Assembly (NCBI RefSeq): GCF_019904295.1
Contig: NZ_CP065359.1
Span: 3,160,001 to 3,224,000 of the forward strand
Source of the DNA: Ruegeria sp. SCSIO 43209
Lineage (GTDB): Bacteria > Pseudomonadota > Alphaproteobacteria > Rhodobacterales > Rhodobacteraceae
Direction of reading: 5' to 3'
DNA length: 64,000 bases
Below the pieces are notes generated by a model, which did no database searches, had not been told where the DNA came from, and saw nothing but the letters and a program-made list of their open reading frames with translations. Positions 31,548-41,143 of the stretch are shown piece after piece. The position numbers and the translations under genes are program-made. Numbering within the stretch: the first letter of the stretch is position 1; each line of letters opens with the position of its first letter.

Positions 31548-33086
31548 ATGCTCACAGGCAACATCCGAAACCAGGTCGATCAGATATGGAATGCGTTCTG
31601 GTCAGGCGGGGTTTCCAATCCACTTTCCGTAATCGAACAGCTAACCTTCCTAATGTTCATTAAACGGCTCGACGACCTGCGTACCGTCGAAGAACGCAAG
31701 GCCGAGGATCTGGGCATTCCCATGGCGCGTCGCATCTTCCCGGAAGGCAAGGACGACAAGGGCGAGCCCTACGACAACCTGCGCTGGTCCCGCTTCAAGC
31801 ACTTTGAAGCGCGTGAGATGATGCGGATCGTGGATGAGCATGTCTTCCCCTTCCTCCGGCAGCTTGGTGAACAGGGCTCTTCCTATGGTACGCACATGAA
31901 GGATGCCCGTTTGGGCTTCTCCAACGCCAACCTGCTGGCCAAGGTTGTGCAGATGCTCGACGACATCCCCATGGACGACCGTGACACCAAGGGCGACGTC
32001 TACGAATACATGCTGGGTAAGATCGCCAGCGCGGGAACAAATGGTCAGTTCCGCACTCCAAGGCACATCATTGAGCTGATGGTTCACCTCATGGCGCCGA
32101 CGCCCACCGATACTATCTGTGACCCGGCGGCGGGTACCTGCGGCTTCCTCGTTGCAGCGGGCGAGTACCTACGCGACCACCACCCAGAGATGCTGCGCAA
32201 GAAGGAAAGCCGCGACCACTTCCATAACGATATGTTCCACGGGTTCGACTTCGATGCCACGATGCTGCGGATCGGCGCGATGAACATGACATAGCACGGT
32301 GTCGACAATGCGGATGTCTCGTACCGCGACAGCTTGGCTGAGGAGCATGGAGCGGACGCGGGTGCCTATTCCCTGATCCTCGCCAACCCGCCCTTTGCCG
32401 GGTCGCTCGACTATGACACGACTGCCAAGGACCTGCTGAAGATCGTCAAAACCAAGAAGACCGAGCTTCTGTTCATGGCGCTGTTCCTGCGTCTGCTGCG
32501 GACCGGCGGGCGCGCGGCAGTGGTTGTGCCGGACGGGGTGCTGTTTGGCTCGTCCAAGGCGCACAAGGACATCCGCCGCATGTTGGTGGAGGAACACAAG
32601 CTCGACGCCATCATCAAGCTTCCTTCGGGTGTCTTCAAACCTTACGCGGGTGTTTCCTGTGCCATCGTGGTTTTTACCAAGACCGGTGTGGGCGGAACCG
32701 AGGATGTCTGGTTCTACGACATGTCGGCCGACGGCTTCAGCCTTGATGACAAACGCACGCCGCTACTGGACGCTGAGAAGCTTGGCGTAAAACCTTCAGA
32801 GGTGCCGACAGAGGAAGAGCACGGCAAGAACAATCTGCCCGACATTCTGACGCGCTGGGCTGCTCTGGAAACCGAGACTGATCGCCCAAGGACTGCACAG
32901 AGCTTCTTGGTCAAAGCGTCAGAAATTGCTGCTACTGGGTCGTGGGATCTGAGCCTGAATCGGTACAAGGAGATTGAGCATGAGGATGTTGAACACGCTT
33001 CACCGGAAGAAATCATAGCTGATCTGCGTGCGCTGGAGGCCGAAATCTCCGACGGATTGGATAGGCTAGAAGGGATGCTAGGATGA
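31548..33086 (+). pseudogene. hsdM: Type I restriction methyltransferase subunit, amber-interrupted
   Basis: Adenine-specific DNA methyltransferase subunit of a type I system; full frame 512 codons. The HsdM N-terminal helical domain (MLTGNIRNQVDQIWNAFWSG) is followed by motif I, DPAAGTCGFLVAAGEYL, and the catalytic motif IV, LANPPFAG. At 32292-32294, within the conserved stretch MNMT-stop-HGVDN, a TAG codon interrupts the otherwise unbroken frame; relatives have a leucine there, so a single TTG-to-TAG change explains it. The first 248 residues keep SAM motif I but lack NPPF. Without readthrough no working methyltransferase is made. GAGG precedes the ATG, and the last four bases overlap hsdS (ATGA). 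Confidence 0.9.
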
Positions 33087-34249
33087 ACCTTGTCCCTCTA
33101 GGCGATTTGATGCCGTCCCGTATCCCAAGTGTTAACCCTGCTAAACACCCCGACGAAGTCTTTGAGCTTTGGAGTATTCCTGCATTTGATGTCGGAAAAC
33201 CCGATATAGTTTCGGGTTCCAAAATTGGCTCTTCGAAGAAATGTGTGGAGCCTGGTGATGTTTTATTGTCTCGCATCGTTCCGCACATTCGGCGTTCTTG
33301 GGTCGTGCGACCATCAACTTCTAACCGACAAATCGCATCCGGCGAGTGGATCACGTTTCGTGGTTTAGACTTCGACCCCAACTACCTCCGGCACATACTA
33401 ACATCGGATCCCTTTCATGCGGAATTTATGAAAACCGTTGCTGGTGTCGGTGGGTCGCTATTGCGAGCACGTCCTGAGAGTGTGAAGGCCATAAAAATCC
33501 CTTTCCCACCGCTAGAGGAGCAAAAGCGAATTGCGGGCATACTGGATCAGGCCGCAAGCCTCTGCCGCCTCCGCACCCACGCCCTCGACAAACTCAACAC
33601 CCTCGGACAGGCGATCTTTCATGAGATGTTTGGAGATCCAGTATCTAATCCGCACAAGTATCCCATTGTTGCTTTGGAAGACCTTTGCCAGGTAATTTCC
33701 GATTGCCTTCACAAGACGCCGAAACACCTTGAAAATAGCACCTCAGGTTACCCGTCGATACGAAGCTCTGACTTGATATCAGGCAACATAGACTTCTCCA
33801 CGACAAAACATGTGGACGAAACGACCTACGTCGAACGGATTGGGCGTCATAGACCTGTAGCAGGTGACGTCGTCTACTGCCGTGAAGGGGCTCGCTACGG
33901 CAATTGCGGGATCGTACCTGAGGGCGTTGACCTATGCCTTGGCCAACGGACGATGCTTTTTCAAGCGAAAGAAGGCTATGTAGCTCCCTACTATCTCTGG
34001 TTTGTGGTTAGGTCGGACTGGGTAAAGCACCAGGCTGATAGAGTGGTAGGCGGCGCCGCTTCGCCGCACGTGAATATTCGCGACATCCGCAAGTTCCCGT
34101 GCCTCTTGCCGCCGCTCAGACAACAGGAACGTTTTGCACAATCAATAGCTGAAATATATCAAACAAGACAGCGACTGCTTACCTCGCAAGACGAGAGCGA
34201 AACCCTCTTCGCTTCACTCCAACATCGTGTCTTCCACGGAGAGCTGTGA
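33083..34249 (+). CDS. hsdS: Type I restriction specificity subunit
   Basis: Specificity subunit of 388 residues that recognises the bipartite target of the HsdMS/HsdRMS complex. Two target-recognition domains are seen: the first ends at PFPPLEEQKRIAGIL and is followed by a long helix with LDKLNTLGQAIFHEMFGDP; the second ends at CLLPPLRQQERFAQ and a final helix with LFASLQHRVFHGEL. The frame is complete, unlike hsdM and hsdR. Its ATG overlaps the hsdM stop by four bases, so translation is coupled to hsdM and could be affected by the upstream amber codon. Confidence 0.93.
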   Translation: MNLVPLGDLMPSRIPSVNPAKHPDEVFELWSIPAFDVGKPDIVSGSKIGSSKKCVEPGDVLLSRIVPHIRRSWVVRPSTSNRQIASGEWITFRGLDFDPNYLRHILTSDPFHAEFMKTVAGVGGSLLRARPESVKAIKIPFPPLEEQKRIAGILDQAASLCRLRTHALDKLNTLGQAIFHEMFGDPVSNPHKYPIVALEDLCQVISDCLHKTPKHLENSTSGYPSIRSSDLISGNIDFSTTKHVDETTYVERIGRHRPVAGDVVYCREGARYGNCGIVPEGVDLCLGQRTMLFQAKEGYVAPYYLWFVVRSDWVKHQADRVVGGAASPHVNIRDIRKFPCLLPPLRQQERFAQSIAEIYQTRQRLLTSQDESETLFASLQHRVFHGEL

Positions 34250-34363
34250 CATAAGCGAGCTCCATCATCATTCAATGCCCGGGGCCATGCTCTAACCCGG
34301 ACTTAGGCTATAGGAATGGTGCGTGAACGCGCCCAGAGGTGAACCGCTCGATGTAGGACGCAC

Positions 34364-35104
34364 TTATTGTTTTTTGCTCGTCATCACTTCGATCCATGTT
34401 TTTGAAAGCCTAATGCCTAGTACAGAGGCGAAAATAAAAAGCCATGCATATCCGGTGTTGAAGATTTGATAGTAATCGGAATGATTTTTTTCAGAGAGAT
34501 TTGGGATGGTGATAGACAGCAGCTCGCCAACACTCGTAATTCCAAAAGCCTCGGATACTTCAGTTAGTTCACCAAGGTTCTTTATCTCATAGTTTTCTGG
34601 GTCGCCTGTGGTCAGTTTTCCCTCGGAAACAATCTCTAGAATTTCGTCAATCTCCAAGTTTAGGATTGGCATTGCCTTTTCGCAATCTGCTTCCTCCCAT
34701 GCCGTGAGATCGTCTCTTTCACAAAGTGTTCTCATGGCATTGTGGGAGTATACAATGGCGGACTTGTTGAGATTGTCATCTTGCTGCTCTTGTCTGGCTT
34801 GAAAATCCAGCAGCGACAGGATCAGGCCGAAGGCTGCGCCGCAATACCAGATGTAGTCGATGGCTTTTACTTGGTAGGTTGCTGGGTTGCTCGATTTGTA
34901 AGCTCCCTTTCCGATCAAGAAAGCAATGAAAATAGCCAAGATGACGATAATGCCTCGCAACGGGATGAAGAAGGGAGATTTCGCCGATATTTTTTCTAAG
35001 ATGTCTTGTTGATCCAAGAGATAGATAAATGCAAACCAGACTACCAAGAAAAAGACGATCCCGATCAGGTACCAAGGTTGATTTTTCGATTCTTCGCTCG
35101 CCAT
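34364..35104 (-). CDS. Four-helix membrane protein inside the restriction locus
   Basis: Hypothetical protein of 246 residues placed antisense between hsdS and hsdR. Hydrophobic helices lie at about 11-31 (WYLIGIVFFLVVWFAFIYLL), 47-66, 83-99 and 218-237. A soluble acidic region of about 115 residues sits between helices 3 and 4 and contains two cysteines (TLCERDD and ADCEKAM). I do not recognise a family. The DNA is AT-richer than the hsd genes. The ATG at 35104 is preferred over an in-frame GTG at 35143; neither has a strong ribosome binding site. It could be an accessory of the restriction system or an independent defence or immunity gene. Confidence 0.7.
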   Translation of the reverse strand: MASEESKNQPWYLIGIVFFLVVWFAFIYLLDQQDILEKISAKSPFFIPLRGIIVILAIFIAFLIGKGAYKSSNPATYQVKAIDYIWYCGAAFGLILSLLDFQARQEQQDDNLNKSAIVYSHNAMRTLCERDDLTAWEEADCEKAMPILNLEIDEILEIVSEGKLTTGDPENYEIKNLGELTEVSEAFGITSVGELLSITIPNLSEKNHSDYYQIFNTGYAWLFIFASVLGIRLSKTWIEVMTSKKQ

Positions 35105-35468
35105 TTGTTTTTCTTCTGCCTGCCTATTAGCCTTTGATTTCACGGCTAAGTAACTGACAAGGTTAAGGTTGTCACTTGGTTTTTAATTGGCAAGAAGAGC
35201 GAAAATCCTATTTTCTTCGGCTGACAATGCCGGGTACAGAGGCGTCATTACTGTTCGATGTACCATCGTTCTCAACGTGTCCGGGGATCATATCGCCTTG
35301 TTTGTTGCTGCCGGCTGTACAATCACACAGCTCATGTTTTGAACTTATACGTTGTGGTTACCTGCCAGAGGTTCATGAGAGCGTGGAGAAAGCAGGCCGA
35401 ACAATGCGCTCACGGGTTGATCGCAATCTGAGACGCTTCTACGTTGCTGTTATTGTTTGGAATCTCTC
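35105..35468. other. Divergent promoter region before hsdR
   Basis: About 360 bases between the starts of the membrane-protein gene and hsdR. No supported gene; it should contain both promoters. No clear inverted repeat was found. Confidence 0.5.
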
Positions 35469-38400
35469 ATGACTCAGTTTGCATTTCTCGCCGATGACTT
35501 CCCCGCTTTGCACAAGCATGCCGCCAAGGCGGAGACCCATACACTGTCCGATCCGCGCGGGGCGTGTTTCTGGGCTCGCCTGACGCTGGAGACAGCGCTC
35601 AAGTGGCTTTACCAGAAAGATCCGGCGCTGCGCAGCACTTACAACAACACGCTAGCCGCTATGATTGCCGAACCGAGCCTTGAAGCGCTGACCGGCCCCG
35701 CCATCGTCACCAAGGCGCGCTACATCAAGGATCAGGGCAACCGGGCCGCACATGACTCAGGCAAACCGCTGAGTGCCCACGACGCCACCGCCTGCGTGCG
35801 TGAGCTGTTCCACGTGTGTTACTGGATCGCCCGAACCTACGCCAAGACTACACGTCCTGATCCAGCTTTGACCTTTGACGTGAAACGTCTTGAAAAGTCG
35901 CTGACTATTACCGCCAGCACCGTCGCCCAGATCCAGAAGATCGAAGGCGACATTAAGGCTGAACGCAAACGCGCTGAAGAGGCAGAGGAGGCGTTGCGCG
36001 CTTCTGAGGAGGGACGCGAAGAGCTAGACCGGGAACTGGCTCGGGTCCGTGCCGAGATCGTCGCGTTGAGAAAGGCCAACCAAAGTGTCCAGGACACTCA
36101 CGACTACAATGAGGCCGAAACGCGCGACAGCTTCATCGATCTGCTTTTGGCTGAGGCGGGCTGGCCCTTAGATCAGGAGCGCGATCGCGAGTTTCCTGTG
36201 AAGGGCATGCCAAACGAGAGCGGTGACGGTTTCGTCGACTACGTTCTTTGGGGCGATGACGGAAAGCCTCTGGCACTGGTCGAGGCAAAACGCACCAAAA
36301 AGGACAGTCGGACAGGGCAACAGCAGGCGAAGCTTTACGCTGACTGCCTTGAAGCCGCATACGGGCGGCGACCGGTGATTTTCACTACAAATGGTTATGA
36401 GCATTGGGTCTGGGACGACTTGGCTTACCCACCGCGAGAGTTATCCGGTTTCCTGAAGAAAGATGAGCTACAGCTACTTCATCAAAGGCGAACCAACGTA
36501 CGCGCCTTGTCGAGCGTTGATATCGACGTAGATATCGCGGGTCGCCATTATCAGCAGCGCGCAATTCGGCGCGTTGGGGAGGCATTCGAAAAACACGCCC
36601 AGCGCAAAGCGCTTTTGGTTATGGCAACAGGAAGCGGTAAGACGCGAACAGTGATCGCTCTCATCGACCAACTAATGAGAGCCAACCGCGTCAAACGTGT
36701 TCTATTTCTGGCCGACCGTATTGCACTGGTTAAACAGGCGAATAGCGCTTTCAAAGTACACCTGCCTGCAACACCTTGCGCCAATCTGCTGGAGCGCCAC
36801 GACCCAAAGAAAAACGATCACTCAGGTGCTCGTGTTTGCCTTTCAACCTACCCCACTATGATGGGGCTGATTGAAGAGTCGAAGAACGGCGAGAAGCGCT
36901 ATGGCCCCGGTCACTTTGATCTGATCGTAATCGATGAGGCGCACCGCTCAGTTTATCGAAAGTATCGGGCAATTTTCAGCTATTTTGACAGCCTGCTGGT
37001 GGGACTAACAGCCACCCCACGCGACGAAATTGACAAAGATACCTACTCGCTGTTTGGGCTTGAGAAGGGTGTTCCGACTGATGCCTACGATCTCGATGAT
37101 GCAGTCGCGGACGGCTATCTGGTTCCGCCGACAACCATATCTGTTCCGCTGAAATTCCAACGAGAAGGAATTGCATACGATCAGTTGAGTGATGAAGAGA
37201 AGGAAGCTTGGGACGCCATTGAATGGGATGAAGAAGGTACCCAGCGCGACCGCGTTGAAAGCGCCGATTTGAACAAGTGGCTATTCAACGTGGACACCGT
37301 AGACAAGGTGCTTGAGCACTTAATGCGAAACGGGATCAAGGTAGCTGGCGGTGATAGGCTCGGCAAAACCATTATCTTCGCCAAGAATAGCAAACATGCT
37401 CAATTCATCGTGGACCGTTTCAATGAGAACTACCCGTACTACAAGGGTGAGTTTGCTAAACTGATAGACTACAGCGTTTCCTACGCTCAAACCCTGATCG
37501 ACGACTTCTCGGAAGCAGAAAAAGCGCCTCACATAGCCGTTTCGGTGGACATGCTGGATACTGGGATTGATGTGCCTGAGGTTGTCAATCTTGTTTTCTT
37601 TAAAATCGTGCGTTCAAGAACAAAATTCTAGCAGATGGTAGGAAGAGGCACCCGTCTGTGCCCGGACCTTTTTGGTCCAGGCGAGGATAAGCAAGCTTTT
37701 GTGATCTTCGATTTCTGCCAGAATCTGGAGTTCTTCAAGGAAAACCCAAATCTGGCCGAGGGCGCCAGCGCAAAACCTATCGGTGAACGACTATTTGCGG
37801 CACGAGTGGAGCTTATTGAAGCTCTAGCTAATTACGAAAACGCCCATGAGCAGCTAATTGACTCAACTAAAACCCGCCTCCGCGACGAAGTTATGGGTAT
37901 GCCGCTCGATAACTTCATCGTTCGAGCCAAGCGCCGAAGCGTTGAAAGGTTTAGGGACTCTGCGAACTGGTCAGATCTGACTTTGGACGAGCGAATGGCA
38001 CTTTTGGAAGACGTCGCCGGTCTTCCCTCTGCCTATGAAGACGGTAGCCTTCCCGCGAAACAATTTGATCTCTTGATCCTCAGCACTCAACTTGAACTCC
38101 TGAAACAAGAGGGCGGGTTTGCACGCCTGCAGTCCCGTATAATTAGCTACGCTTCAGGGTTGGAGGAGTTGTCCAATGTACCCCTTGTTGCAAAAGAGTT
38201 GGAATTGATTTTAGAAATTCAATCCGACTGTTTTTGGGAAGACATTACTCCTGAAACTCTTGAGATGGTGCGTCGCCGCTTGCGTCATCTGGCCGAGCTC
38301 ATCAAGCCAACCGAGAGGAAGACTGTAATTACAAACTTTGAAGACGAGATCGGCGAAGGCAGCGCTATGACGATGCCGGATGTCGGCAGCGGCGTAGATA

Positions 38401-38864
38401 AAGCACTGTTCAAGATGAAGGTTCGACGCTTTTTGGAACGACATCGTGACCACATTACCCTAATAAAGGTACATCGCGGAGAGCCCCTTACATCGCAGGA
38501 TATCGACGAATTAGAACGGATTTTAATCGATCAGGAAATCGCTGATGAAAAGTTGATCGCGGAGTTAGGCGATGACGGAGGACTTGGGCGTTTTCTTCGT
38601 TCGCTGACCGGTTTAGATCGAGCAGCTGCCAAAGAAGCGTTTAGCGCCTTCGTTTCGCGACATCAGCTTAACGCAGATCAAACCGACTTCCTTGACCTAA
38701 TCGTGGACAGTTTGACCGAAAGTGGGATCGTTGATCCAGCATCGTTTTATGAGAGCCCTTATACAGACTTCGACGATTTGGGCATTGCGGGCTTGTTCAA
38801 TCGAGATCAAACACAAGAGATCATCGAAATCGTTCGTGGCTTAAACGATGCAGCAGCCGCCTAA
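35469..38864 (+). pseudogene. hsdR: Type I restriction endonuclease subunit, amber-interrupted
   Basis: DNA-translocating restriction subunit; full frame 1131 codons. Domains in order: DUF4145-like N-terminus (1-130), an Arg/Glu-rich coiled coil (about 140-205), a PD-(D/E)xK nuclease with VDYVLWGDDGKPLALVEAKRT, and an SF2 motor with Walker A ATGSGKTRTVIAL, IDEAHRS and LTATPRDE. At 37629-37631 a TAG stops the frame in RTKF-stop-QMVGRGTRL, where relatives have tryptophan (TGG to TAG). The 720-residue first fragment lacks helicase motif VI with its arginine finger. An ATG follows the stop after one codon (TAG CAG ATG), so the 409-residue rest might be made by reinitiation. The ribosome binding site of the ATG at 35469 is weak. 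Confidence 0.9.
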
Positions 38865-38946
38865 AATCGGCCTCATAAATAGGCTAAGCGAAACACTGCC
38901 CTTGAGTTACCTAAGACAAAAATAGAAATTTGCGCTGGGTTTCAGA

Positions 38947-39678
38947 TTAGCACTTTTGCAATTTCCCAATCACTATCACAGTCACGTTGTCATACCCTCC
39001 AGAGTTTAATGCTGCGGAAACAAGAGCTTGCGCCGGATGGGTGCGGTTTTGACTTAGAATTTTCAGTATTTCCTCGCTTCCAATCATATCGGTTAGGCCG
39101 TCGGAGCACAGTAAAATACGGTCGCCCGGCGCCAGTCTTTCACTTTGCACATGGGGAAATATTGGTGCTCGGTGAGTAGTTCCACCGAGCGACTGAGTAA
39201 GTCGATGGCTTCGTGTTCTGTGGTCGCCACCCATACCTATTGTGTGATCAGTGCTGGTTTGAACCAGATCAGTGTCTCTCACGATGTAAGCGCGACTATC
39301 TCCCAAATTGAAAAACAATCCAACTTCATCGCGAAATGCGATTCCAACAATTGTGCTTCCCATACCCGGTCTACCAAGAGGCGCGAACATTGCTTGAAAT
39401 ACTTTGCGGTTGACGCGTTCAAGGATTTCGCTGGCAGAAGTTTTACCTTCGATTTGATCAGCCATTTTGATCAGTTCCGAGATGGTGATCTCACTAGCAA
39501 TTTCGCCTGCTTGGTGGCCCCCCATCCCATCGGCAACCGCCGCGATCCAACGATTGCCGCGTAGATCTACAGTCCACGCACCGTCACCCCCATCAGCGGC
39601 CCAGGTTCCAGCGCAACAATTGTCTTCGTTTCTGGAACGAACCACGCCAGTATGTGTAGCTATCCATGCCGTTCTCAT
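38947..39678 (-). CDS. PP2C-type protein phosphatase
   Basis: Metal-dependent Ser/Thr phosphatase of 243 residues. All PP2C motifs are visible: RSRNEDN near residue 14, VADGMGGHQAGEIAS near 48, GMGSTIVG, NLGDSRAY, LCSDGLTD and a final GGYDNVTVIV. It is a soluble stand-alone domain and should be catalytically active. It is the last gene of a three-gene operon, seven bases after the PLD-like gene. The likely target is the kinase-helicase encoded first in the operon, or the kinase's own substrates (inference). A kinase paired with its phosphatase suggests a phosphorylation-controlled defence switch. Confidence 0.93.
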   Translation of the reverse strand: MRTAWIATHTGVVRSRNEDNCCAGTWAADGGDGAWTVDLRGNRWIAAVADGMGGHQAGEIASEITISELIKMADQIEGKTSASEILERVNRKVFQAMFAPLGRPGMGSTIVGIAFRDEVGLFFNLGDSRAYIVRDTDLVQTSTDHTIGMGGDHRTRSHRLTQSLGGTTHRAPIFPHVQSERLAPGDRILLCSDGLTDMIGSEEILKILSQNRTHPAQALVSAALNSGGYDNVTVIVIGKLQKC

Positions 39679-39685
39679 ACTAGTT

Positions 39686-41143
39686 TCATGTTCTCGTTCT
39701 GGATTTGTGGGAAATCAACGCGTCTCTAATTTGTTGTACATTTTGCGGTGATCTTGTTACCAGGCCATCCAATTTGATGAAGCCAGAGCGCCTGTTAACT
39801 TCGCCAAGAAATGGGCGATTGGCAACAACCGCCAACTCATTGTCTTGGATAAGAAAGAACAAGCTGCGTCTTGAGTGTCTACCTATCGAAAGTTTTTTCT
39901 GATCTGCTCGTCTGACGAGTTCAAACATCGGGTCAAACTTGTCTCCTTTGAGTGGTTCGGTTGGAGTTCTGAGAACTGTTTCGACATGAACATCGACGCC
40001 CGACTCGCAAAGCCGATCTATCTCTCGGAGCCGAAATCCATTCAATAGCAACGGTTGAACACCCGCGCTCGTGATTATTAGTGAGTGCGTAGCGTTGGCG
40101 ATGGCTTCATCGAGCAAATCTTGCTGCTCGTAACATGCCAGCGGCCTAGTCGTCATAGACAAAAGAGAGTGTTCCGCGACTTTTAACTTTTCGTTAGCTT
40201 CTTGAAGTGCCTTTGCGGCTGCAGAAGATCTTTTTTTGTATTGGGCAGCGGGCAAAATTGAGCGAACCTCACTCTCTGCCGCTAAGTGTTGGCGTCTTGC
40301 CTCTACCAGTTCATTGGGATCAGGGAAGGATTTAACCATTTCCCGACCCACAACACGTTGAAGGTATTGCCGAGTTCGACCCTCCGAAACTGCTTTGATT
40401 AAACCCATTTTTTTTGGTCCGCCTCGTTCAGCAAAAGCTCTCTCATGCTGCTCTGATAGCTTACCATCAATTGCGAAGGCGATTTGGATTTCGGAACCGC
40501 TGTTTGATGCAAACACGAGCGCAACAGCTTCTCGAAACACGTTACTGCGGCGAGAGACACGCTTTAACGCCAAAACAGTTCTACGAAAATCTTCGCCGCC
40601 CTGTCTCCGAATGACACGACTGATTTCAGGAATGGACAATTCTGAAATTGATGGTGGCTCGGCTGGGTAGGGGCGGATTTCAATTGCCCCAAAACTTCTA
40701 AGCTCAGAGGCTCGTCTCACACTAGAACTGACTAAGCGTACAGGGAATCGGCGGATTCCGTCATAGTCGACAACAAGCATTTCTTCTCTGAGTTCTTCTT
40801 GGCGTTCATTGGCCAAACGTTTTTCGCCCAGTTCGGTTAACTTGAAAGCGTCGTTGCCGGAATGGCCCATTTGCCTGGATAAAAGGCCATCGGAGACCAG
40901 GACGTTCACAGCCCCTTGTACGATTTCCGGCCCTAAGCCCAATAGGCGGGCCACTTCGGCTTCTTGTCCATCTGCCAGTGCCAATCCCCTCATTACAAAT
41001 TCTTGAATGGTCGGCAGTGCTCGTTGGGAGGTGGTGACTGCCTCGATCGTAAGGCGAAATACCGGCAGGCCAACTTCAGCATAGTCAACTAGCGTAAATC
41101 CGTCTCTAAACTGGTGCAGTCGGGCGATCTCCTCTGGACTCAT
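39686..41143 (-). CDS. Winged-helix protein with degenerate PLD-like domain
   Basis: Protein of 485 residues. A winged helix-turn-helix lies at about residues 33-110 (TSQRALPTIQEFVMRG ... YKLTEL-like end). A charged coiled coil follows at about 280-330. The C-terminal 150 residues have the fold pattern of a phospholipase-D half (SLIITSAGVQPLLL, then SLFFLIQDNELAVVANRPFLG). The HxKxxxxD catalytic signature is not seen, since the position reads RRSLFFLIQD, so it is probably non-catalytic or strongly diverged. The start is the ATG that overlaps the upstream stop (ATGA), showing tight coupling to the kinase-helicase. Likely a DNA- or nucleic-acid-binding partner (inference). Confidence 0.75.
   Translation of the reverse strand: MSPEEIARLHQFRDGFTLVDYAEVGLPVFRLTIEAVTTSQRALPTIQEFVMRGLALADGQEAEVARLLGLGPEIVQGAVNVLVSDGLLSRQMGHSGNDAFKLTELGEKRLANERQEELREEMLVVDYDGIRRFPVRLVSSSVRRASELRSFGAIEIRPYPAEPPSISELSIPEISRVIRRQGGEDFRRTVLALKRVSRRSNVFREAVALVFASNSGSEIQIAFAIDGKLSEQHERAFAERGGPKKMGLIKAVSEGRTRQYLQRVVGREMVKSFPDPNELVEARRQHLAAESEVRSILPAAQYKKRSSAAAKALQEANEKLKVAEHSLLSMTTRPLACYEQQDLLDEAIANATHSLIITSAGVQPLLLNGFRLREIDRLCESGVDVHVETVLRTPTEPLKGDKFDPMFELVRRADQKKLSIGRHSRRSLFFLIQDNELAVVANRPFLGEVNRRSGFIKLDGLVTRSPQNVQQIRDALISHKSRTRT

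Noticed and set aside
32295..33086. Second half of hsdM as a separate gene
   Set aside because: It begins at a TTG with no ribosome binding site and continues the same conserved frame, so it is part of an interrupted hsdM.
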